A stretch of 12,921 nt of DNA from Hyphomicrobiales bacterium (GCA_015494185.1 WGBT01000132.1:1-12921), one strand, 5' to 3'; counted from the first letter of the stretch, positions 1 through 6,733 are shown. The notes: a model not told the origin generated them from the sequence alone. Numbers and translations: made by a program.

Positions 1-659
1 AACCGGTAGGTGAGCGCCAAGGTGTCGCCAAACTGCTCACTTTTGCTTAATTGGGCACGTTCACCGGCAAACAGATCTGGCGGCAGATGATCCCACAGCC
101 GTGCCCGGCCCCGCGCGCCAAGCATCACTGGAGCTATCGCAAGCCGTAAATAATCGGCCATGCCTGCTGCCAGAAACCCGCCGATCATATGCGCTCCCCC
201 CTCGACCAGCAAGGTCTTGACCCCGCGCGCGCCAATCAGATCGACAATCTCATCCACTGAAACCTCACGATGCGGCCCCCGCCAGACTTCCGCCAACACG
301 CCCAATCGCTCTTCAAGTTCAGGATCCGCATCGGCCCCGCAGATCACCAGTTTTTCGCCGTCCCCCTCATGAAAAAAACGGGCGGATTGCGGCAGCCGTC
401 CACTCCGTGTAACAACGATTTTCAAAGGATGCGGCGCGAGACCCCGCTTCTGACGCAGTTCGAAACAAACAGGATCACGGGTTGCAAGCGAAGGATTGTC
501 CCGGCGCAAGGTTTCAGCCCCGATCAAAATGGCATCGACCTGGGCCCGCAACCGGCCCACTGCCGCATAATCCTCCGGGCTCGACAACATCAACCGCTGC
601 GGCGCGGTATCATCGAGATAGCCATCAAGGGAAACCGCTGCTGAAATGATGGTTTGCAC
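1..659 (-). CDS. Stand-alone RibD C-terminal-type (DHFR-fold) reductase, 3' end cut by window edge
   Basis: The minus frame is open from a GTG at 659 to the window edge, 219 codons without a stop. The translation shows the RibD C-terminal reductase pattern: a first strand with SLDGYLD at residues 10-16, a VDAILIGAETLRRDNPSL segment at 41-58, and LLVEGGAHMIGGFLAAG at 150-166 followed by APVMLG at 176-181. There is no N-terminal deaminase domain, so this is a reductase only. Family members use NAD(P)H to reduce a ribosylamino-pyrimidine (riboflavin pathway) or related pterin substrates; the substrate here is not known. The start lies 9 nt after the TAG of the upstream creatininase gene, which implies co-translation. 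The GTG is the first possible start after that in-frame TAG. A domain of this type is normally about 210-220 residues, so only a few residues are probably missing. RibD-like or ArfC-like are the best labels; true RibD function in riboflavin synthesis is uncertain. Confidence 0.85.
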   Translation of the reverse strand, partial: MQTIISAAVSLDGYLDDTAPQRLMLSSPEDYAAVGRLRAQVDAILIGAETLRRDNPSLATRDPVCFELRQKRGLAPHPLKIVVTRSGRLPQSARFFHEGDGEKLVICGADADPELEERLGVLAEVWRGPHREVSVDEIVDLIGARGVKTLLVEGGAHMIGGFLAAGMADYLRLAIAPVMLGARGRARLWDHLPPDLFAGERAQLSKSEQFGDTLALTYR

Positions 660-668
660 GGCCCGGCC

Positions 669-1394
669 CTAGCTCCCGTTACTCTTCAATTTGAAAACAG
701 CCTCGATTTCCGCCCTCATGAGCTCACAAATGGCTTCGACAACGGCATAGCCTTTTTCTTTGGTTGCCTTTGAGGGACCGCCAATGACGCCTGAGCGGGT
801 ATAATGGGCCATCCCTTTGAGCAACAACTGATCGCGGCGCGAAACCAGCTCATCGACGGCTTGATCACGGCGGACAAGCGCCCCATGATAGGCCAGCATC
901 ACCGAAGTTTCATATTCCCCCGCATGCATATCGTCATGGACACTCAGTTCAATCCCGGCCCTGGCAAAGGCTTGGGTCATGATGTGTCTTTCCGGCCCAA
1001 GATAAAGCCGTGGCGCCTCAATATTCATCTCCTGTGCCAGATTTCGCAACACATAATTGCCGCCATGGCCATTGATTACGACCAGCCGTTGCGCCCCATG
1101 ATGGGCTACCGAGGCAAAAATATCCTCAATGAGCCTGACCAATGTGGCGGCCCCAATCGAAGTGCTGCCCGCAAAGCCTGCATGTTCATGGGAACAAGAA
1201 AAGGTGATGGGCGGCAATAACAGCCCGCCAATCTGCGCCGCCAGTTTTGCGGCAAGGGTTGCGGCAATCAGACTGTCTGTGGTCATCGGCAAATGCGGAC
1301 CATGCTGTTCAAAGGCGCCAACCGGCAGCACCGCACAGCTCCAGTTTTCCTGCTCAAGCTCTGCCGCGGTTTTGTGAAACGCCGTTTCCCGCAC
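669..1394 (-). CDS. Creatininase-family metal-dependent amidohydrolase (ArfB-like)
   Basis: This 241-residue protein has all the landmarks of the creatininase family: PVGAFEQHGPHLPMTTD at residues 24-40, FSCSHEHAGFAGST at 65-78, VINGHGGN at 106-113 and MHAGEYETS at 156-164. Likely metal ligands are E29, H31, D40, H110 and the glutamate of HAGE (E160). Family members hydrolyse cyclic or linear amides using two divalent metals: creatininase itself, the MftE peptidase, and ArfB, the formylamino-pyrimidine deformylase of archaeal riboflavin/F420 synthesis. The GTG start is supported by an AGGAAG ribosome-binding site 6 nt upstream. The downstream gene is a RibD-type reductase only 9 nt away, which favours an ArfB-like pyrimidine or pterin deformylase role over creatinine breakdown. 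This is inference from context; sequence alone does not fix the substrate. No signal peptide is seen, so it is cytoplasmic. Confidence 0.9.
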   Translation of the reverse strand: MRETAFHKTAAELEQENWSCAVLPVGAFEQHGPHLPMTTDSLIAATLAAKLAAQIGGLLLPPITFSCSHEHAGFAGSTSIGAATLVRLIEDIFASVAHHGAQRLVVINGHGGNYVLRNLAQEMNIEAPRLYLGPERHIMTQAFARAGIELSVHDDMHAGEYETSVMLAYHGALVRRDQAVDELVSRRDQLLLKGMAHYTRSGVIGGPSKATKEKGYAVVEAICELMRAEIEAVFKLKSNGS

Positions 1395-1512
1395 GCCCTG
1401 CTTCCTTTCGTATTATCAGCCTATCCGCATGATCCGCCGCCCCTAAGCCAAGCCCCGTCCTTCCATGCCATGATGAGGCACTGTCTGTGAAGGCCAAGTT
1501 TCGGCTTTTACA

Positions 1513-1540
1513 ATTTTACCAAATGATTAGGCGATGATAA
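1513..1540 (-). promoter_or_regulatory. Possible promoter for the creatininase/reductase operon
   Basis: Read on the minus strand, TTATCA (1540-1535) and TAAAAT (1518-1513) are separated by 16 nt. They match the sigma-70 consensus at 4 of 6 and 5 of 6 positions. Transcription would start near 1506, giving a leader of about 110 nt before the GTG at 1394. It is the best candidate in the 1395-1629 gap, but it was found by eye and is weak evidence. Confidence 0.25.
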
Positions 1541-1564
1541 GGAAAGAGCAGTACGGGAAAAAGA

Positions 1565-1579
1565 CCGCAAAAACGGCGG
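1565..1579 (-). terminator. Weak terminator-like hairpin after the DUF1223 gene
   Basis: On the minus strand CCGC and GCGG flank a 7-nt loop and are followed by TCTTTTTCCC. It sits about 50 nt past the stop of the DUF1223 gene. The stem is only 4 bp, so this may be chance. Confidence 0.25.
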
Positions 1580-1629
1580 CAGCCTTGATTGGCCCTTAAA
1601 CACAACCGCCAAATGCAAATAACCGTTCC

Positions 1630-2508
1630 TTATCGGTCATGGCTGCCATGATGTTTCTCGTGCATTTGGGCCGCCCCCAAAATCGGGCCGCTTTTGCCTT
1701 CCTGCAACAACACGGTGCAGCCATCGATGCCTTTTCCCATCAAGGCATGGCGCGGCAGTTTAATGGTTTTGGCCTTGCCCTCCCACATGCCGACCACCGA
1801 CAAATCGCGCACCACATTATAATAGCTCAAAACCTCACCGGCATTTTCTCCCGCCCGCACCGCAACGGTTTCCTTGCGCTTGGTCAACACCACCCAAACC
1901 ACGGCCTCCTTCACGGTCATGCCTTTGGGCGCATCGGGCAGCGCAAGATAAACAGCGCCCCCCTCAAACCATAAACGCAATGGCACGCGCTTGTTCTTCA
2001 GCGCTTTCATCGAATTGCGGATAGCCCTTTCGACATCCCATTCACGGCTGCCAACGGCGTGTTCGATCCCATTGACAACCATTTGCGGCGTGTAAACCTC
2101 ATGATCGCCCCGGCGGCGGGCATAATCACGTTGGCGTTGCGAATATTTGGGGCTGGCGAGGGTATCTTTCCAGTTCAGATAGTCCCAATAATCCACCGAG
2201 TAGCTCAGGGCGATCACCGAATCGTCATCGATATAGCGCTTGAGCAACTTATCCGCTGGCGGACAGGAGGAGCAACTCTGACTGGTGAACAATTCCAAAA
2301 CATTGGGAATTTTCGGCTGCTCTTGGGGCATTTTGGGCATTGCTGCAGGAGCCGCAGGAGCAGAGACGGCCGGGCTCAGTCCCAACAGCCCTTCCCACGC
2401 CACCAAACCGGCGGCGAGCATGATCAACAGCAAACCTGCTATCCATTTTCCCAATCGCATTGCCAATTGCATGACCAGCAAGAATTCCTTTTGCTTCAAG
2501 GTCTTCAT
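1630..2508 (-). CDS. Exported or membrane-anchored DUF1223 (thioredoxin-like) protein
   Basis: Residues 69-87 read NVLELFTSQSCSSCPPADK, the signature start of DUF1223, a thioredoxin-like family with a CxxC pair (C79, C82 here). Further family blocks follow: SVDYWDYLNWKD, then YTPQMVVNG. The function of the family is not established; the CxxC and fold suggest a redox or metal-linked role. I chose the ATG at 2508, giving 292 residues, because AGAGGG lies about 5 nt upstream. A longer frame back to 2583 exists but adds 25 polar residues with no ribosome-binding site. A hydrophobic stretch at about residues 22-47 follows a basic N-terminus and acts as a signal peptide or anchor; the linker at 45-68 is Ala/Pro-rich. 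The protein is therefore likely periplasmic. It is a single gene, divergent from the AAA+ ATPase, with a gap of 379 bp between the two starts. Confidence 0.85.
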   Translation of the reverse strand: MKTLKQKEFLLVMQLAMRLGKWIAGLLLIMLAAGLVAWEGLLGLSPAVSAPAAPAAMPKMPQEQPKIPNVLELFTSQSCSSCPPADKLLKRYIDDDSVIALSYSVDYWDYLNWKDTLASPKYSQRQRDYARRRGDHEVYTPQMVVNGIEHAVGSREWDVERAIRNSMKALKNKRVPLRLWFEGGAVYLALPDAPKGMTVKEAVVWVVLTKRKETVAVRAGENAGEVLSYYNVVRDLSVVGMWEGKAKTIKLPRHALMGKGIDGCTVLLQEGKSGPILGAAQMHEKHHGSHDR

Positions 2509-2606
2509 ACCATCCCTCTTCAATATGAGGAAGAGGTTGTTCAATTGCCAGTCACGAGTGGGTGAGCGGCAGCCTGAAGACATTCGAATGAGAGTGTTTA
2601 AAGAAA

Positions 2607-2636
2607 TTGTTGCCGTTTGTTGCGGTTTGTTTCAAT
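2607..2636. repeat. Three 10-bp tandem repeats in the divergent region
   Basis: TTGTTGCCGT, TTGTTGCGGT and TTGTTTCAAT follow each other without gaps. The first two differ by one base and the third keeps TTGTT plus the final T. A 10-bp period is about one helix turn, so the same base face is presented three times. They lie about 100-130 bp upstream of the DUF1223 start and could bind a regulator. Confidence 0.5.
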
Positions 2637-2646
2637 TCCGAATAAA

Positions 2647-2668
2647 GTTACTGACAAAATTCAGTCAC
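2647..2668. promoter_or_regulatory. Dyad, possible operator
   Basis: GTTACTGA and TCAGTCAC are inverted around CAAAAT, pairing at 7 of 8 positions. The 22-bp size and symmetry resemble operators bound by dimeric repressors. It lies about 10 bp from the 10-bp repeats. No regulator gene is nearby, so the binding protein is unknown. Confidence 0.35.
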
Positions 2669-2887
2669 CACACACTGGGCCACCCCACTCTGTGGCCGAA
2701 GGAGTCTTTTGCCCAACTCAATGATGATCGAGCTGACCAAGCATTTATCCCATTTTCCCAAGTGTCCTAACAATTTCACGATCAACAGATAAAACAATGA
2801 CCAGACTTTCCATAAAATATCAATGCACTAACAAAGTATAAACAATTCAGGACGCGTTTCTTAAAAACAGAGGTTTCCCACGCTGTC

Positions 2888-4954
2888 ATGGCCATACGCG
2901 ATACCGAAAGAGGGCTGATTGCCCGATATATTGCCCGGGTTCTCGAACGGGGTGACTTGCCGCTGCGCGCCACCCGCCACATCCTCGGCTGGCTCAATGA
3001 ACGGGGCGATGCGCTTGCCCTGCCCTTGCCCAAACCGTTGTCAAAGGCCATCGGCAATATTTACAATAACAAATTCAAATTCCCTGAACTGGAAGCAGCC
3101 TATGCGGCCCATCGCGACCAAGTTATCGCCATGCTGCGCCAAGCGGCTGAAGAAACCGCCCCGCCAGAACCCCTTGCCAGCAATGTCCGGCGTCTGACCG
3201 AAGCTTTGAAATTACCCGATGCAGCCTGGAAAATCATGGGGCTGATCGCGGCTTATCCACGGTTTGAGCAAGTCGAATATCTCTGCGACAATGTCATCGA
3301 AGCAGCCGGCCCCATGACCCGCGGGATTGCCTTACTGGTTGGCGAACCCACACGCACTGTTGAACAATTGCTTGCTCCGCTGGGGGAGCTTTCCACCTCC
3401 GGCCTCATTCAATCCCGCGAACATGGCGACCAGCTCGCCGGGGCGGCCGGACGTTATGGCATTCCCTGGCGGATCGATGTCAGCCTCGACCAAAGCTTTG
3501 CAAACTTTCATGAGATGCGCCACACTTTGCTGGGGCAACGTCTCAAGACCAGTCTTGATCTCGATGACTATCAACATATCGCCAAAGACCGTGATTTGAT
3601 TGTCGGTGTCTTGAAAGGTGCGGCAGAACGCAAGGCACACGGGGTCAATATCCTGCTTTACGGCCCGCCGGGATCAGGCAAGACGGAACTGACAAAAATG
3701 GCCTGCCAAGCCGCAGGCCTTGATCTTTACGCTGCTGGTGAGCAGACCCCTGCGAATGACAACGAAGCCGAACGGAGCGAACGGCTCGCCGATCTTGTCT
3801 TTGCCTTGAAACTCATGGCGGGTTCAGAAAAAAACGCCATTTTATTCGACGAAATGGAAGACGTTGCCTGGCAGCTCATTCGCCGGGGCGGCTCCAAGGT
3901 CTATCTCAACCGGGTTTTGGAAAACAATCCAGTTCCGGTGCTTTGGACCTCCAACAATATTGCTGAAATCGACCCCGCCGTTTTACGCCGCATGACCCTT
4001 GCCATCGAAGTCAAACAGCCCCCGCCAAAACAACGTGAACGCATCCTCAAGCGGCTCGACCGGCGCATTGGTGTTGGGCTGTCCGAAGATGAGATCCACA
4101 CCCTGGCGCGCAATATCGATACCACGCCGGCCGTGCTTGAAAATGCCTTAAAGGCCGCGCTTTTTGCCGATGGAGGCAGCGCGGCGGTTGAGCGGGCCGC
4201 CCGCGGCATTGTCCGTGCGATTTCCGGCGGCAACACCCAAAAGCCCCAAACCCCGCCGGATTTCGATCCCAAAATGATCTGCGCGCGCCCCGATCTCGTC
4301 ACCTTGACCGAGCAATTGAAAGCTGGCGAACGCCTTGGTTTTTCATTGTTGTTGTCAGGTCCCCCAGGCACCGGCAAGTCCGCCTATGGACGTTATTTGG
4401 CCCAAGAGCTTGGGCTGGAAATCATTCACAAACGCGCCTCCGATCTGCTTGGCGCCTTTGTTGGCGAATCTGAATCCAATATCGCCGATGCTTTTGAACA
4501 AGCCCGTGAAAACAATGCCTTGCTGATTTTCGACGAGGCCGAAAGCTTCTTGTTTGACCGGCGGGAGGCGGTCCGTTCTTGGGAGATCACTCAGGTCAAT
4601 GAAATGCTCACATGGATGGAAGATCATCCGCTGCCGGTATGCTGCACAACCAATCTAATGGACCGGTTCGACCGCGCCTCGATGCGCCGTTTCACGTTCC
4701 ACGTTCAGTTTTCTTATCTCGATCAAGACGCGCTCAAACGCGCCTATCAGGTCTTTTTCAACTGTCGCAACGTCCCTGCCGAGGGTTTGGCTCTGGGCAA
4801 TCTCACCCCCGGCGATTTCGCCCAAGCCCGCCGTCAGGCCGAGGTGCTCGGCGTCAAGCAAAATATCGGCAAGGTGATTGATCTACTCAGTGAATTAAGC
4901 CTGGCCAAACCAGGCACGAGCAGCAACATCGGCTTCAGACCCAGCCGCCCTTAA
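2888..4954 (+). CDS. Double-AAA+ ATPase with uncharacterised N-terminal domain
   Basis: The 688-residue protein has two complete AAA+ modules. Module 1 has Walker A GPPGSGKTE (259-267), Walker B ILFDEMED (318-325), a sensor-1-like TSNN (354-357) and LRRM (366-369) in the arginine-finger position. Module 2 has Walker A GPPGTGKS (491-498), Walker B LLIFDEAE (545-552), sensor-1 TTN (587-589) and MRRF (599-602). Both modules look catalytically intact. Residues 1-230 contain no domain I recognise. The layout resembles Cdc48/SpoVK-type ATPases that remodel or unfold proteins, but the target is unknown. No signal peptide or membrane segment is seen, so it is cytoplasmic. The start is the first ATG in the frame; the nearest purine-rich stretch (AGAGG) is 14 nt upstream, which is long, so the true start is not certain. 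It is the only plus-strand gene in the window and stands alone. Confidence 0.85.
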   Translation: MAIRDTERGLIARYIARVLERGDLPLRATRHILGWLNERGDALALPLPKPLSKAIGNIYNNKFKFPELEAAYAAHRDQVIAMLRQAAEETAPPEPLASNVRRLTEALKLPDAAWKIMGLIAAYPRFEQVEYLCDNVIEAAGPMTRGIALLVGEPTRTVEQLLAPLGELSTSGLIQSREHGDQLAGAAGRYGIPWRIDVSLDQSFANFHEMRHTLLGQRLKTSLDLDDYQHIAKDRDLIVGVLKGAAERKAHGVNILLYGPPGSGKTELTKMACQAAGLDLYAAGEQTPANDNEAERSERLADLVFALKLMAGSEKNAILFDEMEDVAWQLIRRGGSKVYLNRVLENNPVPVLWTSNNIAEIDPAVLRRMTLAIEVKQPPPKQRERILKRLDRRIGVGLSEDEIHTLARNIDTTPAVLENALKAALFADGGSAAVERAARGIVRAISGGNTQKPQTPPDFDPKMICARPDLVTLTEQLKAGERLGFSLLLSGPPGTGKSAYGRYLAQELGLEIIHKRASDLLGAFVGESESNIADAFEQARENNALLIFDEAESFLFDRREAVRSWEITQVNEMLTWMEDHPLPVCCTTNLMDRFDRASMRRFTFHVQFSYLDQDALKRAYQVFFNCRNVPAEGLALGNLTPGDFAQARRQAEVLGVKQNIGKVIDLLSELSLAKPGTSSNIGFRPSRP

Positions 4955-5056
4955 ACCCCGTCCTTCCCTCCCAAGCCCAAGGACTGCGGGGATTCCAAGG
5001 GCTGACAAGAGCTTGGCGGGAAAACAGAAATTGGTCTCAGGCTCGCTTCTCAGGAA

Positions 5057-5088
5057 ACCGCCAATCATACCGGCGGTATTTATTATTG
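5057..5088 (+). terminator. Possible terminator after the AAA+ gene
   Basis: ACCGCC and GGCGGT form a perfect 6-bp stem around a 9-nt loop, followed by ATTTATTATT. It lies about 100 nt past the stop. The tail is U-rich but broken, so its efficiency is doubtful. The rest of 4955-5168 shows nothing else that I can support. Confidence 0.35.
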
Positions 5089-5168
5089 ACCGCTGACTTT
5101 TTTCGTATCCCTTTGAACTTTTTGCGTTAATTGAACGGTATACGAACGAAGGTCAGGGGCCGGTGGTA

Positions 5169-6023
5169 TCAGTTATTAAGTTTCTGATTGGCGAAGAACA
5201 CGCTGACATTCTGCCCCACAGCAAGATGTTTCAGATGGGTGGGATCATGAGGCGAAAAGCGGACCGGCCGGGTTTGTGTCCTCGAACTGACCTGAGGCAA
5301 AATCGCCCGCAGCCGCGCCTTGTGTTTTTTCCCTGAATTGTGGATCTGAAAGGTCACCATTTCCCCCGGTTTGAGCCGTTCAGCCATTTCAGCGGACAAA
5401 TCCACCTCAATTTCCAGGGCATGATTATCGACCAATTCCAGAATATGCGGCGCCTCTGCGGTCACAAAACTGCCAACTTGGGTGAAGAGTTTCATCACCG
5501 TTCCATTATAAGGCGCCCTTATGGTCGAAAGCGCAATGTCGAGTTTTTTCTGGCGCAGACTGGCTTCTCTGATCTTGACATCGGCCTCAGCGGCGCGCAC
5601 TTGCGCCTTGGCGATTTGCACATTGAGATAGGCTTCTTCATAGCGGGCTTTTTGAAAGGCGGCCGATCGTTTGAGCCGTTTTTGACGCGCAAAAATATTC
5701 TGTTTCAAAGCCTGTTCGGCCTTGGCAATGGCTACTTTGGCCCGGGCGGCGGCAAGTTCTCCCTCGGCTTGAGCCATTTCACTTTCCAGCCGCGATGTAT
5801 CAAGAACGGCCAGAATACTGCCTTTCTTGACCTCATCCCCGATCCGGACCCTCAATTCTTTCACAAGCCCCGGCACCTGTGTCGAGACTTTGCCGCTGCG
5901 AAAGTCTTTGATGCGGCCAATGATGGGCTCACTGTCCTGAGCAAAAAGCGAGGCAGGAAAGAAGACAACCGCCGTCAGTACAGCAACAAACGCCCCTAAA
6001 AAGCTCCAGATCGGTTTTGGCAT
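5169..6023 (-). CDS. Orphan periplasmic adaptor (membrane-fusion/HlyD-RND type)
   Basis: The order of parts is typical of a periplasmic adaptor: signal peptide (1 to about 28, ending SLFA), first lipoyl half with VPGLVKELRVRIGDEVKKG at 50-68, an Ala/Lys/Glu-rich helical hairpin at about 76-165, second lipoyl half with IRAPYNGTV at 168-176, then a beta-barrel part. At 284 residues it is shorter than CzcB and ends soon after the barrel. Adaptors of this type link an inner-membrane pump to an outer-membrane channel. No pump or channel gene adjoins it; the nearest is the czc cluster to the right, which has its own adaptor. I chose the ATG at 6023 because GAGAAG lies 4 nt upstream; upstream ATG (6041) and TTG (6053) codons lack a ribosome-binding site. 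The substrate is unknown. Confidence 0.85.
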   Translation of the reverse strand: MPKPIWSFLGAFVAVLTAVVFFPASLFAQDSEPIIGRIKDFRSGKVSTQVPGLVKELRVRIGDEVKKGSILAVLDTSRLESEMAQAEGELAAARAKVAIAKAEQALKQNIFARQKRLKRSAAFQKARYEEAYLNVQIAKAQVRAAEADVKIREASLRQKKLDIALSTIRAPYNGTVMKLFTQVGSFVTAEAPHILELVDNHALEIEVDLSAEMAERLKPGEMVTFQIHNSGKKHKARLRAILPQVSSRTQTRPVRFSPHDPTHLKHLAVGQNVSVFFANQKLNN

Positions 6024-6060
6024 ATCGCTTCTCGGTCTCATCAGATGCAACAAATACTTT

Positions 6061-6086
6061 ATTTTAATTTTAACATTTTAATTTTA
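6061..6086. repeat. Perfect 12-bp direct repeat, AT-only, upstream of the adaptor gene
   Basis: ATTTTAATTTTA occurs at 6061-6072 and again at 6075-6086, with a 14-bp period. It lies about 40-65 bp upstream of the adaptor ATG at 6023, where a promoter or activator site is expected. It could be an AT-rich promoter element or the binding site of a regulator with direct-repeat half-sites. Confidence 0.5.
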
Positions 6087-6169
6087 GTGTTATTTCAGCT
6101 TCGTTTTAGCATCAAATTGGGACCATTTCAGGGTTGGCTTAGGTTTGGCAAAGGCTCTCTTCAAAGCTT

Positions 6170-6198
6170 GCCCGGCGCCTTATCAAACAGCGCCAGGC
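6170..6198 (-). terminator. Stable hairpin downstream of the His-rich gene
   Basis: On the minus strand GCCTGGCGC and GCGCCGGGC form a 9-bp stem with one G-U pair and an 11-nt loop. It begins about 30 nt past the stop of the small His-rich gene. No U-run follows, so it may protect the 3' end of the mRNA or work with Rho rather than act as a classic terminator. Confidence 0.4.
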
Positions 6199-6229
6199 AG
6201 CCCAAGCCATCATCTTACCCATCGAAGGA

Positions 6230-6508
6230 TCAGTGATGACCATGATGATGATGGTGGCGATGATAATGATGGTGGTGGCGATGATGATGATGGTGCCGAT
6301 GTGCATGACGCCACCGGCGATGGTGATGATGGCGATGGTGCCGGTAGCGATGGGCCAAGGCTAGGGCATGGCCCACAATATGCCCGACATGATGACCATA
6401 ACCATGATGATGATGATGATAATAGCCCGCCTGAGCGGCATTTCCGGTTGACAGCGTCAAGATGGTTGCCATTGCCACGGCGGCCGTTGTTGAAAATAGT
6501 GCTTTCAT
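6230..6508 (-). CDS. Small secreted ultra-histidine-rich protein
   Basis: The 92-residue protein begins MKALFSTTAAVAMATILTLS, a clear signal peptide that ends at NAAQA. The mature part is about 65 residues with 35 histidines (about 54 percent), mixed with Arg, Tyr and Gly, and no Cys. Runs of 4-5 His are separated mostly by Arg or Tyr. The ATG at 6508 is preceded by AAGGAG 8 nt upstream; a TTG 18 nt further upstream would overlap this ribosome-binding site and is rejected. The minus strand is preferred over overlapping open frames because only this frame has a ribosome-binding site plus signal peptide. Such proteins bind Ni, Zn, Co or Cu, and with the czc genes next door a periplasmic metal buffer is likely. 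This is inference; there is no named family I can assign. It may form its own transcript (268-nt gap, candidate promoter). Confidence 0.8.
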   Translation of the reverse strand: MKALFSTTAAVAMATILTLSTGNAAQAGYYHHHHHGYGHHVGHIVGHALALAHRYRHHRHHHHRRWRHAHRHHHHHRHHHHYHRHHHHHGHH

Positions 6509-6552
6509 TTCTCCAACTCCTTTCAAGAGATCGATTCAAAGAACGCAACAGC

Positions 6553-6576
6553 TTTTTGCAAAAACAATATTTTTGC
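6553..6576. promoter_or_regulatory. Overlapping palindromes upstream of the small His-rich gene
   Basis: TTTTTGCAAAAA (6553-6564) is a perfect 12-bp palindrome. Its right half is reused in GCAAAAA (6558-6564), a 5-nt spacer and TTTTTGC (6570-6576), a perfect 7-bp inverted repeat. The block sits about 45-70 bp before the ATG. It could be an operator for a metal-responsive regulator or a structure in the mRNA leader. Confidence 0.4.
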
Positions 6577-6599
6577 CAATGATGTATTGGTACAGAGCA

Positions 6600-6628
6600 T
6601 TTATATCTTGCTCTCTCAGCCGTTGCTA
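6600..6628 (-). promoter_or_regulatory. Possible promoter of the small His-rich gene
   Basis: On the minus strand TAGCAA (6628-6623) and TATAAA (6605-6600) have a 17-nt spacer. The -10 box matches consensus at 5 of 6 positions, the -35 box at only 3 of 6. A start near 6592 would put the palindromes inside the leader. A weak -35 box would fit an activated promoter, but this is an eye-based call. Confidence 0.3.
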
Positions 6629-6702
6629 CCCTTTTCGTCTCACTCACGCCCAAATAGGTTCAAAATTATTGGCCTTTTTTTGTTTGTTTTTTCTTGTTTG
6701 AC

Positions 6703-6733
6703 GCTTGGCCAGCATTGGGGGAGCCAGCCAAGC
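6703..6733 (-). terminator. Hairpin after the czc operon
   Basis: GCTTGGC and GCCAAGC are perfect 7-bp arms; inner bases extend the stem to about 11 bp with two G-U pairs and a 9-nt loop. It lies 44-74 nt past the stop of the His-rich protein that ends the operon. On the minus transcript it is followed by A-rich rather than U-rich sequence, so it is not a textbook terminator. Confidence 0.35.

Larger units (their letters stand above)
2509..2887. other. Divergent intergenic region between DUF1223 and AAA+ genes
   Basis: This 379-bp gap carries the leaders of both flanking genes. It is AT-rich near 2760-2850 and holds two ordered elements listed separately (10-bp repeats and a dyad). I found no convincing sigma-70 promoter for the plus-strand gene; TATAAA at 2837-2842 is a possible -10 box, but no matching -35 box lies upstream. 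No small gene with a ribosome-binding site is seen here. Confidence 0.6.

Noticed and set aside
270..644. 124-codon plus-strand open frame near the left edge
   Set aside because: The minus strand here encodes a RibD-type reductase with clear motifs over the whole stretch, so the plus frame is a shadow.
2509..2583. N-terminal extension of the DUF1223 protein to 2583
   Set aside because: The added 25 residues are polar and precede the signal segment; the ATG at 2508 has a good ribosome-binding site while 2583 has none.
2285..2770. 161-codon plus-strand frame running from DUF1223 into the intergenic region
   Set aside because: Most of it is antisense to DUF1223 and the remainder shows no domain or start signal.
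6233..6425. CRISPR-like or non-coding repeat array in the CAT/CAC tract
   Set aside because: There are no regular repeats with unique spacers; the periodicity is three bases and reflects His codons in a gene with a signal peptide and ribosome-binding site.
6145..6582. Asp/Gly-rich plus-strand frame opposite the small His-rich gene
   Set aside because: It arises because ATG/GTG-type triplets complementary to His codons read as Asp codons in another frame. It lacks a signal peptide and ribosome-binding site, unlike the minus-strand frame.
6210..6653. Ser/Pro-rich minus-strand frame overlapping the small His-rich gene
   Set aside because: It is a frame-shifted reading of the same CAT/CAC tract and has no ribosome-binding site or signal peptide.
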